NCBI GenBank assembly: GCA_032164245.1
Contig: JAVMKO010000003.1
Span: forward strand, 34,471,390 to 34,535,389
DNA length: 64,000 nucleotides
Direction of reading: 5' to 3'
Source: Sternotherus odoratus
Lineage: Eukaryota > Chordata > Testudines > Kinosternidae
This document shows, one piece after another, positions 1 to 12,880 of this stretch. A model generated the notes under the pieces. It worked only from the letters and a program-made list of their open reading frames with translations. It did not search any database and was not told the DNA's origin. Position 1 is the first letter of the stretch. Every line of letters starts with the position of its first letter. The translations under genes and the position numbers were made by a program.

Positions 1-1039
1 TATCTGCCTAATTGCTTCATTTGGTGCAACTGGATAGATAACTGCATTGGCAGTGTGGAGCACAGGTTGTTTTGGGGCTAGCCATCTATCTATGATTTGG
101 CTGTAACATTCCATTAGTTCATCAAAACTTTGATCTTTGGAGTTGGTGGTTTCCTCACCCCCCAGGGAATTTACACAATATAATAGAGCTTTCCTCACCA
201 GAATAAGCAATTTGTTTAGAAACAGGTTAAGTGTGTTCTAAGATATGGAAAGTGGGGGAAAAAAGATTTAAAAAACACGAACAAAAACTCTTCACTATTT
301 CATTTTCATCATTTCTTGGCAGCGGTTTGCTGGCAGGGAAGCACTGAATAACATCTCTAACCCAATAAGTAATGAAGAGTTACACCAGTCAGAGCTAATA
401 GAGGTACAAGTTACATAAATCAATACTGTACAGATAATAGAATCTGTATTCCAGTGGTAGGCTTCTCTATTTGCAATACATATTTTTTCATATTAGTAAC
501 CAATAAATGTGTCATCAAATTCAACTGTTTTGGTCAATAATTTTCAGTTTGCTGTAGATAAATCCAAATGCTTTATGTGCTAAGATGAAAAGGGACCACT
601 TACTGTTCTATTCCTTTTTTTAGCTCATAATGCGTACTCTACAATAATACCACTGTATACTAGAAAGTAAGAATATACAATAATTTTAGGAAAACATATT
701 TCAGTTCTACTATCCAAGCGTTAGACATCTCCATCGTAACTGGGACAAATTAGCACAGAAGCCAAGAATCAAACTTACTTTCTTACACTTTTAAGTAGGG
801 TGTTCAACTTCCCCAGGTTCAGACTGAAGCTCACTGGAGTAGCAAGGAAGGGTGGAGGAGAATGTGGGGATTTACCTGTTTTGCATCTTTTATGGACACT
901 GTATTCACTTTATAACAAAACTGAATGGAAATGTACAGAAAATAAATCAAATAAAACCAATTAAATAGTGCTGTTGCAGTGAAGTGAAGCTATATCCAAT
1001 GTGTAACATGAATTTTGTTACAGAATAAAAGGGGAAAAA
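1..1039. other. Unassigned AT-rich intronic sequence
   Basis: No gene, RNA gene or repeat family was recognised. There are A-rich runs near 250-290 and 940-960, and no inverted ends were noticed. Confidence 0.4.
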
Positions 1040-1790
1040 ATCAGTTATAGATCACAGTATCATAGAAGTAAAGAGGGATTGTCAAGTCTAATTTAATATT
1101 CCAAACAATGGCATTTCCACCATTTTATTGGAAGATAATTACACATCCTAACAAATTTTACTTTCAGAAAATTTTCCCCCTTTCTATTTCATCCCCCATT
1201 ATGCCTCATTTTTACCATCCTAAATAATTCCTGTCTTCTTTGATTGTGCACTCTTCAGATGTGTTTAATCATGTCCTCCTTAGTTGTTGCTGAGCTATGC
1301 TATATATGTTTACCTCTTTTAATCATTTCTCATAAACCAGCACCATATAATTTCTGTTACTTTTCCTTGAAGTCTCTTCAATTTGTTGATTTCAGTCTGG
1401 TAATTAAGGTGCTCAGTATTCCAGAAAAAGTCATGTCAGAACTCTGTTAAGCTTCAAGACCCTATACCCCAATGTTTGTTAGACAAATGGTATCAGTCTT
1501 TTTTGCTCCAGTATATCATTGTAGCCCATTTGTAATTTTCCACTCACTATCAACCTTAAGTCTTCCTTGGCATTACTGTGTCTAGATTTCCCTTCCCTGT
1601 TATGTATTTGTTTTGGAGTACCTTGCATTTTCCCAAACTGAATCTCAACTTCTTTCTTTTTGCATGTTTCTAGATTTCCTGATTTCAGTTAAATGATTTC
1701 TCTGCCCTCATTGGACTTATCAACTGCTTCCAAATTGGTTTCATTAGTAATTTTAAGAAATTCACACAGATCAAAGGAATAATTCCAGAT
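1040..1790 (-). repeat. Degraded CR1-like LINE fragment
   Basis: Read on the minus strand, this has the wording of a CR1 3' region: a TCATAGAA start near 1060, a TATTCCAG block near 1416 and a CTTGCATTTTCCCAAA block near 1620. It is strongly diverged, with no open reading frame left. It could be an older CR1/L3-type relative. Edges are approximate. Confidence 0.5.
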
Positions 1791-4481
1791 TAACACCACA
1801 CTATTGACTTGCATATATGGCAGTGGTTGTGTGTAATGTGCAATGTATTAGAGATGTGTGAACCTTCATGTGAAGAAACAAAGGGCACATACTATTACAT
1901 GCCTTAGCTCTGTGCTCCCTTGTATATGTGGTTTTGCAGAGGTCGTGTGTTCTATACATCTAAAAATGGGAGCAAGCTTTATGACAATAGTTGGTGAGGT
2001 GTTGGTGGAGCTCTCTGTTGTGCTTTGCCATATAATTGCAGGGCGTCTTGTTGAATAATTTCAGTCTAATATGCCACAAGGGCCCATTCTGTCCACTCTA
2101 AAGCACATCTTTTCCAAGACTTTTCAAAAACTAATCATCCCATACTAATTTAATAACTTAAACAACTGCTGTGGGGAATGATCAGTCATTATAAACTTTG
2201 GAACTCAATGTGGTTGCTCTGACCAAAAGGTACTTTTGTTTGAAATCAATTGTAATTCAGCATTAATTATGCACTAGTTAATGGAAACATGAAAGAACAT
2301 TGTAATGAAGACTTAAAATAATGCTGTACTGGAGATTTTAAATTGTACGGTGTAGGTGGTGGTTAACCAACCCTTACCTAACACTGAATTACTATGTGCA
2401 GTCAGATTTAAAATTTAGGGCAAGATATAGCACTGCTCCCAAAAAATTCATGTAACCTCCTATCAGTGACAATGTTTCAAATCCATGCAAATTTCAGATA
2501 CAATTACTGTGTCAACTAAAAAGTCATAATCTAAGTAATGCTATACATTATGTCACCTAGGGAGATTATATAATAATGTGCATACATGAGCTCTTCCTTC
2601 AAACGAATCTCTCGGTAAGTGTGTAAACCCACACTTGCTCAGATAATAATATAATTGTGCTTATATAGTTTTGAAGAGGTATTATGAAGATTGAGGTTGA
2701 AACAGTGAAAAAAACAGACTTGCTAGGCTAAAGGAACAAATATATCAAGAAGTATTGTAGCTTGACTATTAATACCAACAACAGTCCTTGACAAATTATG
2801 AGTGATAGTTTGCTTAAGAAAATAATATAACTAACAAAATGGCAATTAAAGTTCTAGATAGCATTTTAAAATCATTTATTGATGCTAATTAATAGCAGAA
2901 AACTGAAGTAAAAGAAAATATAATGGAAGTGAAGCAGTCAGCAAAGACACACACATGAGAGAGGAAAGGGAAAAAAAGAAACTGTAGCTGCAGTAATTTC
3001 TGTCATTCATAACTTGCCATAATTATGTACTCTGTAAAACTGCTGCCGTAATTTGAAATGCTTCCCTCCTGATCTAATCGACAGACTAATGTAATGACTT
3101 GACTAAGAACCAGGAATGTAGATCTTGCCATTATGTCAGATCTGCTTGGATTTTAAAGCAATATTCCCTCAGGAAGGCTCATGATTTAATTAAAAACATT
3201 GTGTTTCAGGGACCAGTACACCACCTGCAGCACCACTTAGTGTGTGAATCTTGATTCCCCGGAGTGAATTGCAGCTGACCTTTTTGATTTCCATTTAGCA
3301 ATCACTTTACAGATAAAATTACAACCTTTTTATACTTAGCACTTAACTGTACTTCTGTAGCCTCAGTTCTTGAAGCTTTATGTTTTTCAAGAGCAGCATC
3401 TAAAAAGCCTAATGACTTTTCCCCTCAAAATACTGTTGCTAAAATATATATAAATATTGGATATCACAATCATGAATTACTTAAAAACTGATTTATTTGA
3501 AGGAACATAAATATTTCTGAAGAGAGCTATACAAAGCAGCTTACATTAGATATAATGGCAACTGTGTCCAATAACTGATTGCTAATGTAATAGAACATTG
3601 TACAGTAGAATTACACAATATGATACAGTACTTTCTCTTCCAGGTTAGATAATCAGTAAGGTGCTTTGTACTTATTCCTTAGAACGTGCAGGAAACAAGT
3701 TGAGGAATTGAATAGCAGCCCCATCTAGGAAACATACCAGATTCCAGAGCATGAAAATATGACACTATGGGAATGTTACAGTGTCTCATTATAAATAGGT
3801 GCCTTTGAAAAATAGTGTAACACTTTCTCTTGCAAAGCAATAATTCTGTCATCTCTGATCACAGAATGGATATACAAAAGGGTCCTGTTCCAGATTACTA
3901 CTAGTGGTGTAAAGCTCCTAAACCTCAGAGCAAGTAGAGCTCTCCTGGTCAAAGTGGATTCTCCTTCTTCTGTTTCTTCTTCTAGTCTTGGACCTATTTA
4001 GCTGCCCTTTCAAATTGTGGAGTTTCATGTCAACCAAGAGGCTTTTTCAGGTCATATAGCTCCTTTGCAATTAATCTCTGGTTGGCTAATATCAGGGAAC
4101 ATCTGATTACTTGTCCCCAGTGCATACTCAGTGCCTTCTTTGATGTCATGTCAATTAATGGCAGCTGAGTTGCATGGACATGGAATCTGTGATTCCTCCC
4201 TCTAAAAAGAGACGTGAGTGAGGTTACACACAATAGCAGTTTAAATTAAGGTTGGAAATAACATCTTGCCACAGTACGCAGCATGCATGTATGTATAAAG
4301 GATGCCCAAAGATCTTCTATCATGGTGCCAGTTATAATCAAATTTTCATCCACCAGCACATTGGATGTGCCTGTAAAAACACTTGCATACATTTGACCAG
4401 GCAAGACTGTAACTTTCCTGTGCTCAAAGTAAAATATATATGTGCACAATTATATTGCAAACACAAATGTGTGTCATTCTG
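1791..4481. other. Unassigned AT-rich intronic sequence with a possible conserved block
   Basis: No repeat was recognised. About 2850-3110 looks different from its surroundings: it is unique and contains several TAAT-type cores, including GCTAATTAATAGC at 2884-2896, the kind of composition seen in conserved noncoding elements. Conservation cannot be judged from one sequence. Confidence 0.3.
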
Positions 4482-5354
4482 TGTAACTGTTGGGGTTCAG
4501 GGAGCATGGCCCGTTTAAATATTTATCCTAATGGCAAGGTAGTGCTGATTGTTCAGGAAAAGGAAGTGCTATTTTACGGGGGAAAGGAGAGTGTGGAGAA
4601 AGAGAGAGTGAAAAGGTGTGTGTGTCTGGAGCTCCAGACAAAAAGGCTACAGCAAGCAGGCCTGCACATCGAGAAGCACCTGAGAATCTGCTCAAAGCCT
4701 GGGAGAGATAAACTGGCCGACCAGGATGCTCCAGAACAGGAGCCAGGAGGAGCACTGTGCCAGGCAGGAATCATCCAAAAAGCACAAACCAGAGCTGGAC
4801 CCAGTATCACTGCTGCCCAGAGGTGTATGGGGCTGTGAATACTGGGGCGTGTGCTCTTGCATTGGGACTAAGGAAGGAGGCTGTTGAGCTAGTTAAGTGG
4901 AGAGGTTGTTGCTCTGAGGGGATTGCAGTGAGCGGCAGAAGAGGGCAACAGAAGGGTTTGTTGGGGAAAGTTTACTGGCACCTAAGACTCCCTGCTAGAC
5001 TGGAACTTTGCCCAGGACTCATGAACTCTGAGTGTAGACACATTGCTCAGGGTCTGCCCTTTCAGATTGTGGTACCGCTAGGCCCGTGGGGCCAAGTGTT
5101 GAATGTAATCCTGTTTTACCACTCCCCTTATATTTCCCACTATTATTTGTTCTCCATTTACCCCTGTGTGAATAAATATTTTGCTTTCCTATATTCATTG
5201 TACTCTTCTGGTGTGTGCTCACTCTGGAGGCTTCGGAATAGGTGCTGCTGGGGCAGAAGTGGGGTTTCCCTGCTGCATTCCTGTTTGCACCTTTTCTTGG
5301 TCAGAGCTTTTGGAGAGCAGATTCCATCTTGGTCACAAGGGAGCTAAAGTTACA
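4482..5354 (+). repeat. Solo-LTR-like unit, about 870 bp
   Basis: It begins TGTAACTGTTGGGG and ends AAAGTTACA, so the ends form a TGTAACT/AGTTACA inverted pair with TG...CA termini. A polyadenylation-type AATAAA lies at 5171-5176, followed by a GT-rich stretch, in the order expected of an LTR read on the plus strand. The body is GC-rich and unlike its AT-rich flanks. Flanking bases do not give a clear 4-6 bp duplication. No internal retroviral genes are adjacent. Confidence 0.5.
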
Positions 5355-5511
5355 CTGCATGCACCATGAGGTGTACCTTTTGCACCTAAGGCTGATCATT
5401 TGTCCTTTAACAGCTTGAATCAACTATTTTAAGCTCCTCTTTACTGATAGAAATACCAAAGAAAAGTAAAAAAAAAACTTTAATTAAATGCTTCCAATTA
5501 CATTTTAAATT

Positions 5512-5676
5512 ACCAGGGTCAGATGTGCCATTGCTTGCTGGCTTTGTGCCACTCCAGAGATGTGCAGCAGCTGTAAACCCAGTTCAACTGGCCAGGTATG
5601 CCAGATTTATGAGTGAATTGTATCACCAGGGTAGCACAAAGTCGGTGGTGCATACAGATGAATCTGGCCCTTAATT
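5512..5676. repeat. Short inverted-repeat element (MITE-like)
   Basis: The left end reads CAGGGTCAGATGTGCCA and the right end reads GATGAATCTGGCCCT, which are imperfect inverted copies of a GGGCCAGATT-type terminus. It is non-coding. Family not certain. Confidence 0.4.
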
Positions 5677-7285
5677 CCTTAAACATCATTTTTCCAGGTG
5701 AAGCTTTTGTTCTTTTTCTGTATTGGTCAAACAGAACAAGAGTTCTTTTTGTGTGGAACTCAAGTGCAGTCTCTTATTCTGAAACAACATGCAAAAGGGT
5801 CAGAAAAGCTCAGAAAAACAAGCAGAAAAAATTTCAAAGTTGATTTCCCTCACCCAAGTGAATCAATCTCCGTCAAAGAGTAATCAGGGTAGCCTAGTTG
5901 TACTTTACTCTCTGACAAACTGTTTTTCTTTGCTTCTTATAAAGCCCACAACATAGTGGGTAAAAAAATGTGGAATAATTAACCACCACCGTGTTGGAAT
6001 GGAAGCAATACATCTTTACAGAGGAGCTCCTGCCAAATTCCACATTTTTTTAAAGAGCTATAAGTTAAGGAGAAGTTACTGGAATATAATCTTATTTTTT
6101 CCCCTTCATCTCAACTGTTCTTCAACTGGCAGACTCTGTGGTCAGACACTAAACATTAACCATGGGCCCAAGGAGGAAAACTGCAATAAGGGCTTAGTAG
6201 GGTTGGCAGGAGTGAGCGTTAGTTAGATAGCTCAAATCACTTGGTGCAACATTATGCAACAGACACCAACTTTGCACTGGGACCACTCAAGAAGCTTCCC
6301 TGCCTTTGCAGGCTCTCCAAAAAGGCTTGTCACAGTCTGAGACCTTTTGGTTCTAGTAGTGTTGTGAATACACTTTCCAGGCAAAGCTGAGGACACATAT
6401 TGACTCAAAGGGGTAGGGAGGTGGTAATGCCTGGCCCTCTCAGTCTTCTGTATGAATTCATATGGTGGTCCTAGCACACAGAAGTATGTTGAATTGCTGG
6501 AGCTCCCTAATGATACAATGCAGCTCCTCACTACCCCAACACTGGGGCTATGTTTAAATGGTATGGCTGAGTCCTAAGCAAATATTTGCTTACACCTGAA
6601 CTTTAGTAAGACTAGATCACACTCTGTAGCACAATTCTCAGGCTTGTAAATCTTTCAGCTGAAGTACCAGACTGTTCAGTCTCAAAAATAGTGTGATTTT
6701 GCAGATAGGAAACCTTTTCTGCAGAGCCCCAGGGAAATGACAACTCCATTAGAATAATTCTTTCCATCAACACTCTGTGAGGATCCGATCATAGACACCA
6801 TCACCATCATGACCTTATTTTCCAAATTCTACAGAGGTGGCTGCTAGAGGGGGGTGAACTAGTTCAGCTATGATAAAAAAAATTCCCAGACCTTGACGCA
6901 AAACTCAAGATGAAACTCTTGTTGAGTCAACTATTTTCAGCTAATTTTAAAGCAACTGATTACTTTTGTGCATGTTCACACTTCTTGGTTCTGACTGGAA
7001 ATAGAAGTGCTAAAATACCACAAGTAAGGTTGTTTTGGGGCTCCAATAGAAGAAAGAATTATTTGAAGTATCATGGTAATTCTTCTTCCGATGAAATTTC
7101 CTGCTCAGTTTCACAATCTCAAGAATCAGAAAAGTTTCATATAAGCATTTTGGGTGCTTATTTCAGCCAAAGTCAGCCTGAAAACCTTCTGAAGTTTACC
7201 TATATATCTAGTACTTTCAGGAGAATCTTCTTCAGATGCGCTTATTAATAAGTATTGATCCCTTATTTCAGACCAGCCACTAAAA
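5677..7285. other. Unassigned intronic sequence
   Basis: Nothing was recognised. A 112-codon frame at 6910-7248 (+) and a 99-codon frame at 6232-6531 (-) have no recognisable domain or gene context and are treated as chance. Confidence 0.4.
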
Positions 7286-8152
7286 TATAAGGGCAAGGGT
7301 GAAAGTAATGGGGAACGGGCCGTGGCTGCGCTTTAATGTCACTGTCCCTTTTGCATCCCCGATCGGGGGCCTTACTGGGTCCCTACCAGCAGGGCTGCCA
7401 ATGGGGGTGTATGTGCCATGACAGCACTTTAATGTTGCTACACCTTTTGCCCCTGGACCGCTGACGGTGGAGGTGAGGAAGAAGTAGCTTCCCGGGACCA
7501 TGATTTAAAAGGGATGGGGCCCCAGCATCTGGTAGTGGCCGTAGCTCCGAGCTCTTAAAATCACCACTAAACCCCCGGGGAGCATGGGTCAGGAAGCACA
7601 GATGCACTGGCTGGGGGATGCTAACCCCTACCCCACCCCTTCCACCTGAGGCCCTGCCCCTTCCGGAAGGGCCAGAATGGCCCCTGTAGCATAGACGCCA
7701 ACTTCCTCCAACACCAGTGGGTGCTCCCTCCTGCCCCAACTCCACCCTTTCCCTGCCCCCATTTCAATCCCTTCCCCAAAGTCCCCTTCCCAACTCCACC
7801 CCCTTCCTGCCTCTATTGGACCCCTTCCCCAAATCCTTGCCCCAGCCCCGCCTCCTCCCCTGAGTGCGCCACATGCCCCCTCTTCACTACTCCCTCACAG
7901 CCGCACGAAACAGCTGCTTTGTGCATCAAGTGCTGGGAGGGAGGGGGAAAGGCAGGATGCGGCGGCGTGCTAGGGGAGGAGGTGGAGGAGAAGCGGAGGA
8001 GAGCTGGGGCTATGAGGGCAGGGTGGGGAACATCCGGTGGATGCTCTGCACCCACCAATTTTTCCCCATGGGTGATCCAGCCCCGGAGCACCCATGGAGT
8101 CAGTGCTTATGTCCTGTACTGGTAAGAGCTGTATTTTACTTTCACCCCTCCA
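7286..8152. mobile_element. Non-autonomous DNA transposon (outer), host of a second element
   Basis: The left end holds AGGGTGAAAGTAA (near 7295) and the right end holds TTACTTTCACCCCT (near 8137-8150), an inverted pair. The interior is GC-rich with no transposase. A second inverted-repeat element sits inside it at 7690-8111. The long frames here are low-stop GC artefacts. Confidence 0.55.
7690..8111. mobile_element. Nested MITE-like element
   Basis: It starts CATAGACGCCAACTTCC and ends GGAGTCAGTGCTTATG. The ends are imperfect inverted copies, and the pairing continues inward through GTGGGTGCTCC on the left and GGAGCACCCATGG on the right. It lies within the larger unit 7286-8152 and so inserted later. 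Confidence 0.55.
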
Positions 8153-8899
8153 TAAGGGCATCAAAACTGAAGCTTTTGAGCAGTGGCATATTAACAATAG
8201 ATTATATCTTACACTACTTCTCTGCCTGTTTCAGATCAAACAAACTTCGCTTACCTGTCCTGACTGCAGATTTTAAAAGTGTATACAACACAGGGCTGGA
8301 TTATTGATAGTACATTCCTCTTCATGTGAATTCAAGATAGCCATTTGGGCATTGCTGGCTGAGAATCAAACTCTCATCAAACACATTTGCTGTATATTGT
8401 ACCTGGCGTCTTGGCTACATTTATGCCCATCTGTCAGGATGGCATGCTGCCTGCTCAAAAGTTGGTTGGACCTTTTCAGTAAGGGATGGGTGCCAGGCTG
8501 CAGTGGGTTTGCTGAGTACAGTTCGTGAACCTGCATGTGCCCTCTCCTTTACAGGAAGTCCTTCCTTTATGCCAGAATTGAAGAACTAGCACTGTATCCT
8601 TCCTCACAATTGAACACACCTGTTGATAATTCTATAAAGGGGGGGACACAAAACACTGTGGAAGAGAGGCACTTTTGGCTGCCAAGAAGGCAGCTGGGGT
8701 AGCAGCAAGTATCTGATAAATTCAGGAAGATAACTGGGTGTTAAAATGTTTCTAATATGGATTTGCATTATTCCTTATTATTGTAGAACTCTGTCCAAAG
8801 GCAATCTACATCAGTGACAGTGACTCAAGCTGACAGACTTTAAGATTTTGTTGGAATAGGTGTGATAGAAAATAAGTTCAGTGTACAGAGCAGTGCTAA

Positions 8900-9382
8900 G
8901 GCTATGTCTACATTACAAGCTAGAGGTGTGATTCCCTTGTTCATGCACATGTATTCACACTAGGGGCTGGTCTTCACTACTGGGAGAGATCGACGGCAGA
9001 TATGCAACTTCAGCTACATGAATCACGTAGCTGAAGTTTGCGTATCTGCAGCCGACTTACCTGCCGTCCTCATGGCAGCGGCAGTTGGCGGCGCGCTCCC
9101 CCGTCGACTCCAGCTTGCGCCTCCCAGCAAGCTGGAGTTCTGGAGTCAATGGGGGCGCCGCGAGCGATCGATTACTCGCATCTTCACCAGACGCAAGAAA
9201 TCGATCGCTAACAAATCGATCACTACCCACTGATCTGGCGGGTAGTGAAGACCAGCCCTAACATTCATCAACCTAATGAGAGTAGAATTAGCAGTGTAGC
9301 CACAGAAGCATGAGTAGTGTCAGTGCAGCCACAGCTTAGTCATGCCAAGTACATATCCTTAACTTTTAGCATAGACATAGCC
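8900..9382. mobile_element. Harbinger-like MITE (outer unit)
   Basis: The ends are GGCTATGTCTACA on the left and TAGACATAGCC on the right, flanked on both sides by TAA (8897-8899 and 9383-9385). A three-base TAA duplication with GGC...GCC ends is typical of PIF/Harbinger. No transposase is present. It is interrupted by another element at 8964-9258. Confidence 0.65.
8964..9258. mobile_element. Nested MITE with perfect 17-bp terminal inverted repeats
   Basis: The left end GGGCTGGTCTTCACTAC is matched exactly by its complement GTAGTGAAGACCAGCCC on the right. TA precedes the left end (with one extra G between) and TA follows the right end. The interior is CpG-rich with several ATCGAT words, in strong contrast to the surrounding AT-rich DNA. 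The perfect ends suggest recent insertion or strong homogenisation. Confidence 0.7.
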
Positions 9383-9454
9383 TAAGACTGGCTATATATT
9401 GAAAATAAGCTACATAAGTGCTTAGGTTTCTCACGGCTATAATTCTTACAGTAT

Positions 9455-10505
9455 TCTTGCCAGCAAGTTAAAGAAGTATGGACTGGATGAATGGACTATA
9501 AGGTGGATAGAAAGCTGGCTAGATCATCAAGCTCAACGGTAGTGATCAATGGCTCCATGTTCAGTTGGCAGCCGATATCCAGCAGAATGCCCCGAGGGTC
9601 AGTCCTGTGGCCGGTTTTGTTCAATATCTTTATCAATGATCTGAAGAAAGGTGTGGACTGCACCCTCAGCTAGTTTGCAGATGACACTGACCTGGGAGGA
9701 GTGATAGATATGCTGGAGGGCAGGGATAGATATAGAGGGATTTAGACAAATTAGAGTATTGGGCCAAAAGAAATCTGATGAGGTTCAACAAGGAGAAGTG
9801 CAGAGTCCTGCACTTAGGATGGAAGAATCCCATGCACAGCAGTTCTCCAGGAAAGGACCTAGGGGTTACAGTGGATGAGAAGCTGGATATGAGTCAATAG
9901 TGTGCCCTTGTTGCCAAGAAGGGTAATGGCATTTTGGATTGTATAAGTAGGGGCATTACCTGCAGATTAAGGGATGTGATCATTCCTCTCTATTCGGCAT
10001 TGGTGGGGCCTCTTCTGGAGTACACTACAAGAAGGATGGGGAAAAATTTGAAAGAGTCCAGTGGAGGGCAACAAAAATGATAAGGAGGCTGGACCATATG
10101 ACTTACAAGGAGAGGCTGAGGGAACTGGGATTGTTTAGTCTGCAGAAGAGAAAAATGAGAGGGGATTTGATAGCTGCTTTCAACTACCTGAAAGGAGGTT
10201 CTAAAGAGGATGGATCTAGACTGTTCTCAATGGTATCAATGACAGAACAAGGAGTAATGGTCTCAAGTTGCAGTGGGGGTGGTTTAGGTTGGATATTAGG
10301 AAAAACATTTTCACTAGGAGGGTGGTAAAGCATTGGAATGAGTTACCAAGGGAGGTGGTGGAATCTCCTTCCTTAGAGGTTTTTAAGGTCAGGCTTGACA
10401 AAGCCCTGGCTGGGATGAGTCAGTTGGGGATTGGTCCTGCTTTGAGGAGGGGGTTGGACTGGATGACCTCCTGAGGTCCTTTCAAACCCTGATATTCCTT
10501 GATTC
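9455..10505 (+). mobile_element. CR1 LINE, 3' part, 5'-truncated
   Basis: Reading on the plus strand gives the C-terminal part of a CR1 reverse transcriptase: PRGSVLWPVLFNIFINDL near 9580-9645, a YADDTD-type catalytic region as FADDTD near 9672, then GPKEI-like and LEFLxLG-type blocks, all broken by stops and frameshifts. It ends CCTTGATTCTATGG, the CR1 terminal motif. The 5' half is missing, as usual for this family. Confidence 0.85.
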
Positions 10506-11154
10506 TATGGAAGCAGTCTACTTGAAACCAATGGGACTATTTGAGTGAATGAACGATTATCACCATGAAGGAGGGTGCCACAATTTTACTCTTTTATCTG
10601 CAATTTACATCTCTTTAGAACCTGGATTTTGTTTTGCTTTTTTTAGTAGTTACTCAGCTTTGGCAGGATCTTTTTTATTTTAAACAAAAACAAAAAATAG
10701 TATGTTGGAATAAAGTTCACATTCCTTACAGAGATTCACAATATGAAGTTATGTTCAATTTCCAGGCCTAAATGTTTCTTCAGTGTTCTTTTGCACTTAA
10801 CATGTAGTTATCTCTAAATAAATTAATAATATGCACCCTTTCAGAATCTCTCATCAATAGTTATCTCTTGATCAGTCAGCATCTAGAACACTTTATTAAT
10901 TGGATGAGGTTCTTCACTCCCCCCTCTTTATTAAGCTACCAGGATGGAAGGGGTCAAAAGTGATTGGCTGGTACAATGGTTATTTACTTTTCTGGAGTGG
11001 TGATATAATTTCAGCTGATTTTCTTCTCCTTTAAAATTTGTATATATGAAAATAAATGTTAAAAAAACTGTTTTCTCCCTCCTCTCTCTACCCTCAGAAT
11101 AAATGGTTTATAAGAAGTTGATATATATCAGTCTCACCTTTCATGTCATGAGGT
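10506..11154. other. Unassigned AT-rich intronic sequence
   Basis: No family was recognised. It contains A/T-rich simple stretches near 10630-10700 and 11040-11070. Confidence 0.35.
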
Positions 11155-11275
11155 TGTGATTTTGAAAAGAGCCTATGGGAGTTAGGCAACCACCCACATT
11201 AAAAACTGTCCTCCCATTTAACTTCATTGGGATTTGAGTGCACAACTGCCTTAGGCTCCTTTGAAAATCCCAGCC
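11155..11275. repeat. Palindromic MITE-like repeat
   Basis: TTTTGAAAAGAGCCTA...GGAGTTAGGCA on the left mirrors TGCCTTAGGCTCCTTTGAAAA on the right. The whole unit is a weak hairpin of a type I recognise as common in birds and turtles. Confidence 0.5.
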
Positions 11276-12880
11276 TAACAGAGAGTGTGTGTCATTGGCT
11301 CATTGAATGCCCAGGACCTGATAACAACAACAGTTAAGATTACATTAGGGTGATGTAATGGGCTCCTTCTTCTGTGGTTAGCAAAGGGGACAGGGCCATG
11401 GCCCCATTTTCCCCTGTCCCTCTGGGGAGATTTGCACTCTAAGGGTTGCACAGGAGGTACAGCAGTTGTTACACTACTCTGAGTGCAGAGAATGACATTG
11501 TCCTGGCCCTTGTATGGAGTGTGCATGATAGGGAAGGCTACTTGTGTCTTCCCTGTGTGTACATGGCCCCTAGTTCTGCACCATTAAATCTTTGCCAGTC
11601 ACATTAATGAGTGTCAGGTCAACCTCATGCTGGTTGCTGGGGCAACCAAATGTATATCCTTCAGGGACATGAATGAACAGATTTATACCATAAAAAATGC
11701 AGTTGATGGTATATATTCATTCTATAATCACACCAAAATTATTCTGTTGGCTTTACTGCCAGGCTCAAACAATTCTGGGCTGTGGAAGCACTTTTGGGCA
11801 GAGCAGGACAAAAACGTTGGCAAGGGCCAGAAATAAGTGGCAATAAAAATAAAATGTTGAAAATGTCACTTCCAAAATATCACCCAGTTTATAAATTAAA
11901 CGCTGTATTATTAGGCTAACAGTAAAACTTCTCAAGAGCTGCTCCTGCAATTCCTATAACAGCCTGTGCCCTTGGAGGGTACGTGGACAGCGTTTTGTGC
12001 TAAGGTTCTAACACACTAATGGGACCTGTATGTGTGAGTCTGTGAAAGTCCTGATCCTGGGGGAAAATGTTCAGAATAGGAAAGAATAAAACAGTCAGAT
12101 GCTGATAGTTTGAAAACAGGCTGGAACTGGGGAATCCATGCTGGGCGTAAAGCTGGCAAAGAGGGTGGTACTTCCTTAATCTAACATAGCAATGATCACA
12201 TAATAGCTATTTAGTGTGCCTGAGTCTCTAGCTCACTGGTATAAAAGGCTAGCTAGCCTTTGTACATTCTACACTGTGCCTTTTTTTGTTATTTCCAGAG
12301 AATCAACCAAACCAGTGCCCCTGCCTGTAACCCTCAAATCATCTCCTGAGTGCACACTCCATATCTGTCTCTTAGCCAGATAACTTTCAAAACTGCCATT
12401 TTAAAACTTATTTAAGAATTACCTCCTTACTTACAGCTAGATAAATGTGCTGGTGGATTTTATTTTTTAATTTTTTTTCTGAAGAAGCATAGCTATAATT
12501 CCATGGCCATTAGGCATACCCTAACTGATTATTCATCTTGGATATCTCAAGAAAGATAACACACTGAGTTTTCCTTTCTATGGATGTACCTATGCTGCAA
12601 AAAAGTGCTAATTTAACTTGGTTGAGCTAACTCACAATAGCTGATTTGGTTACAATAGCAGTTAAGCCTTGGCAATTTAGCTTTTAACTCAGGTTAGCAG
12701 CCTGAGTTCAGCCCAAAGCTGCTAAGGTCTAAGGTTACATATATGCTTAGATCTTTGTAGGACTGGGGCCTTAATGTAAAGGAGCAGGGTTTGGTGTATG
12801 GTATATTCTATCTACCATGATAAAGACTAGACCATTTTAAGTGGAGGAAGTAAGCCTGAAGGAGGTTTAGAATATATGAA
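11276..12880. other. Unassigned intronic sequence
   Basis: No gene is seen. About 12572-12760 has wording reminiscent of the TGTCTACAC-type Harbinger MITEs elsewhere in the window, but its ends are too diverged to define. Confidence 0.3.

Noticed and set aside
4757..5347. 196-codon plus-strand frame
   Set aside because: Crosses the LTR-like unit and has no recognisable domain.
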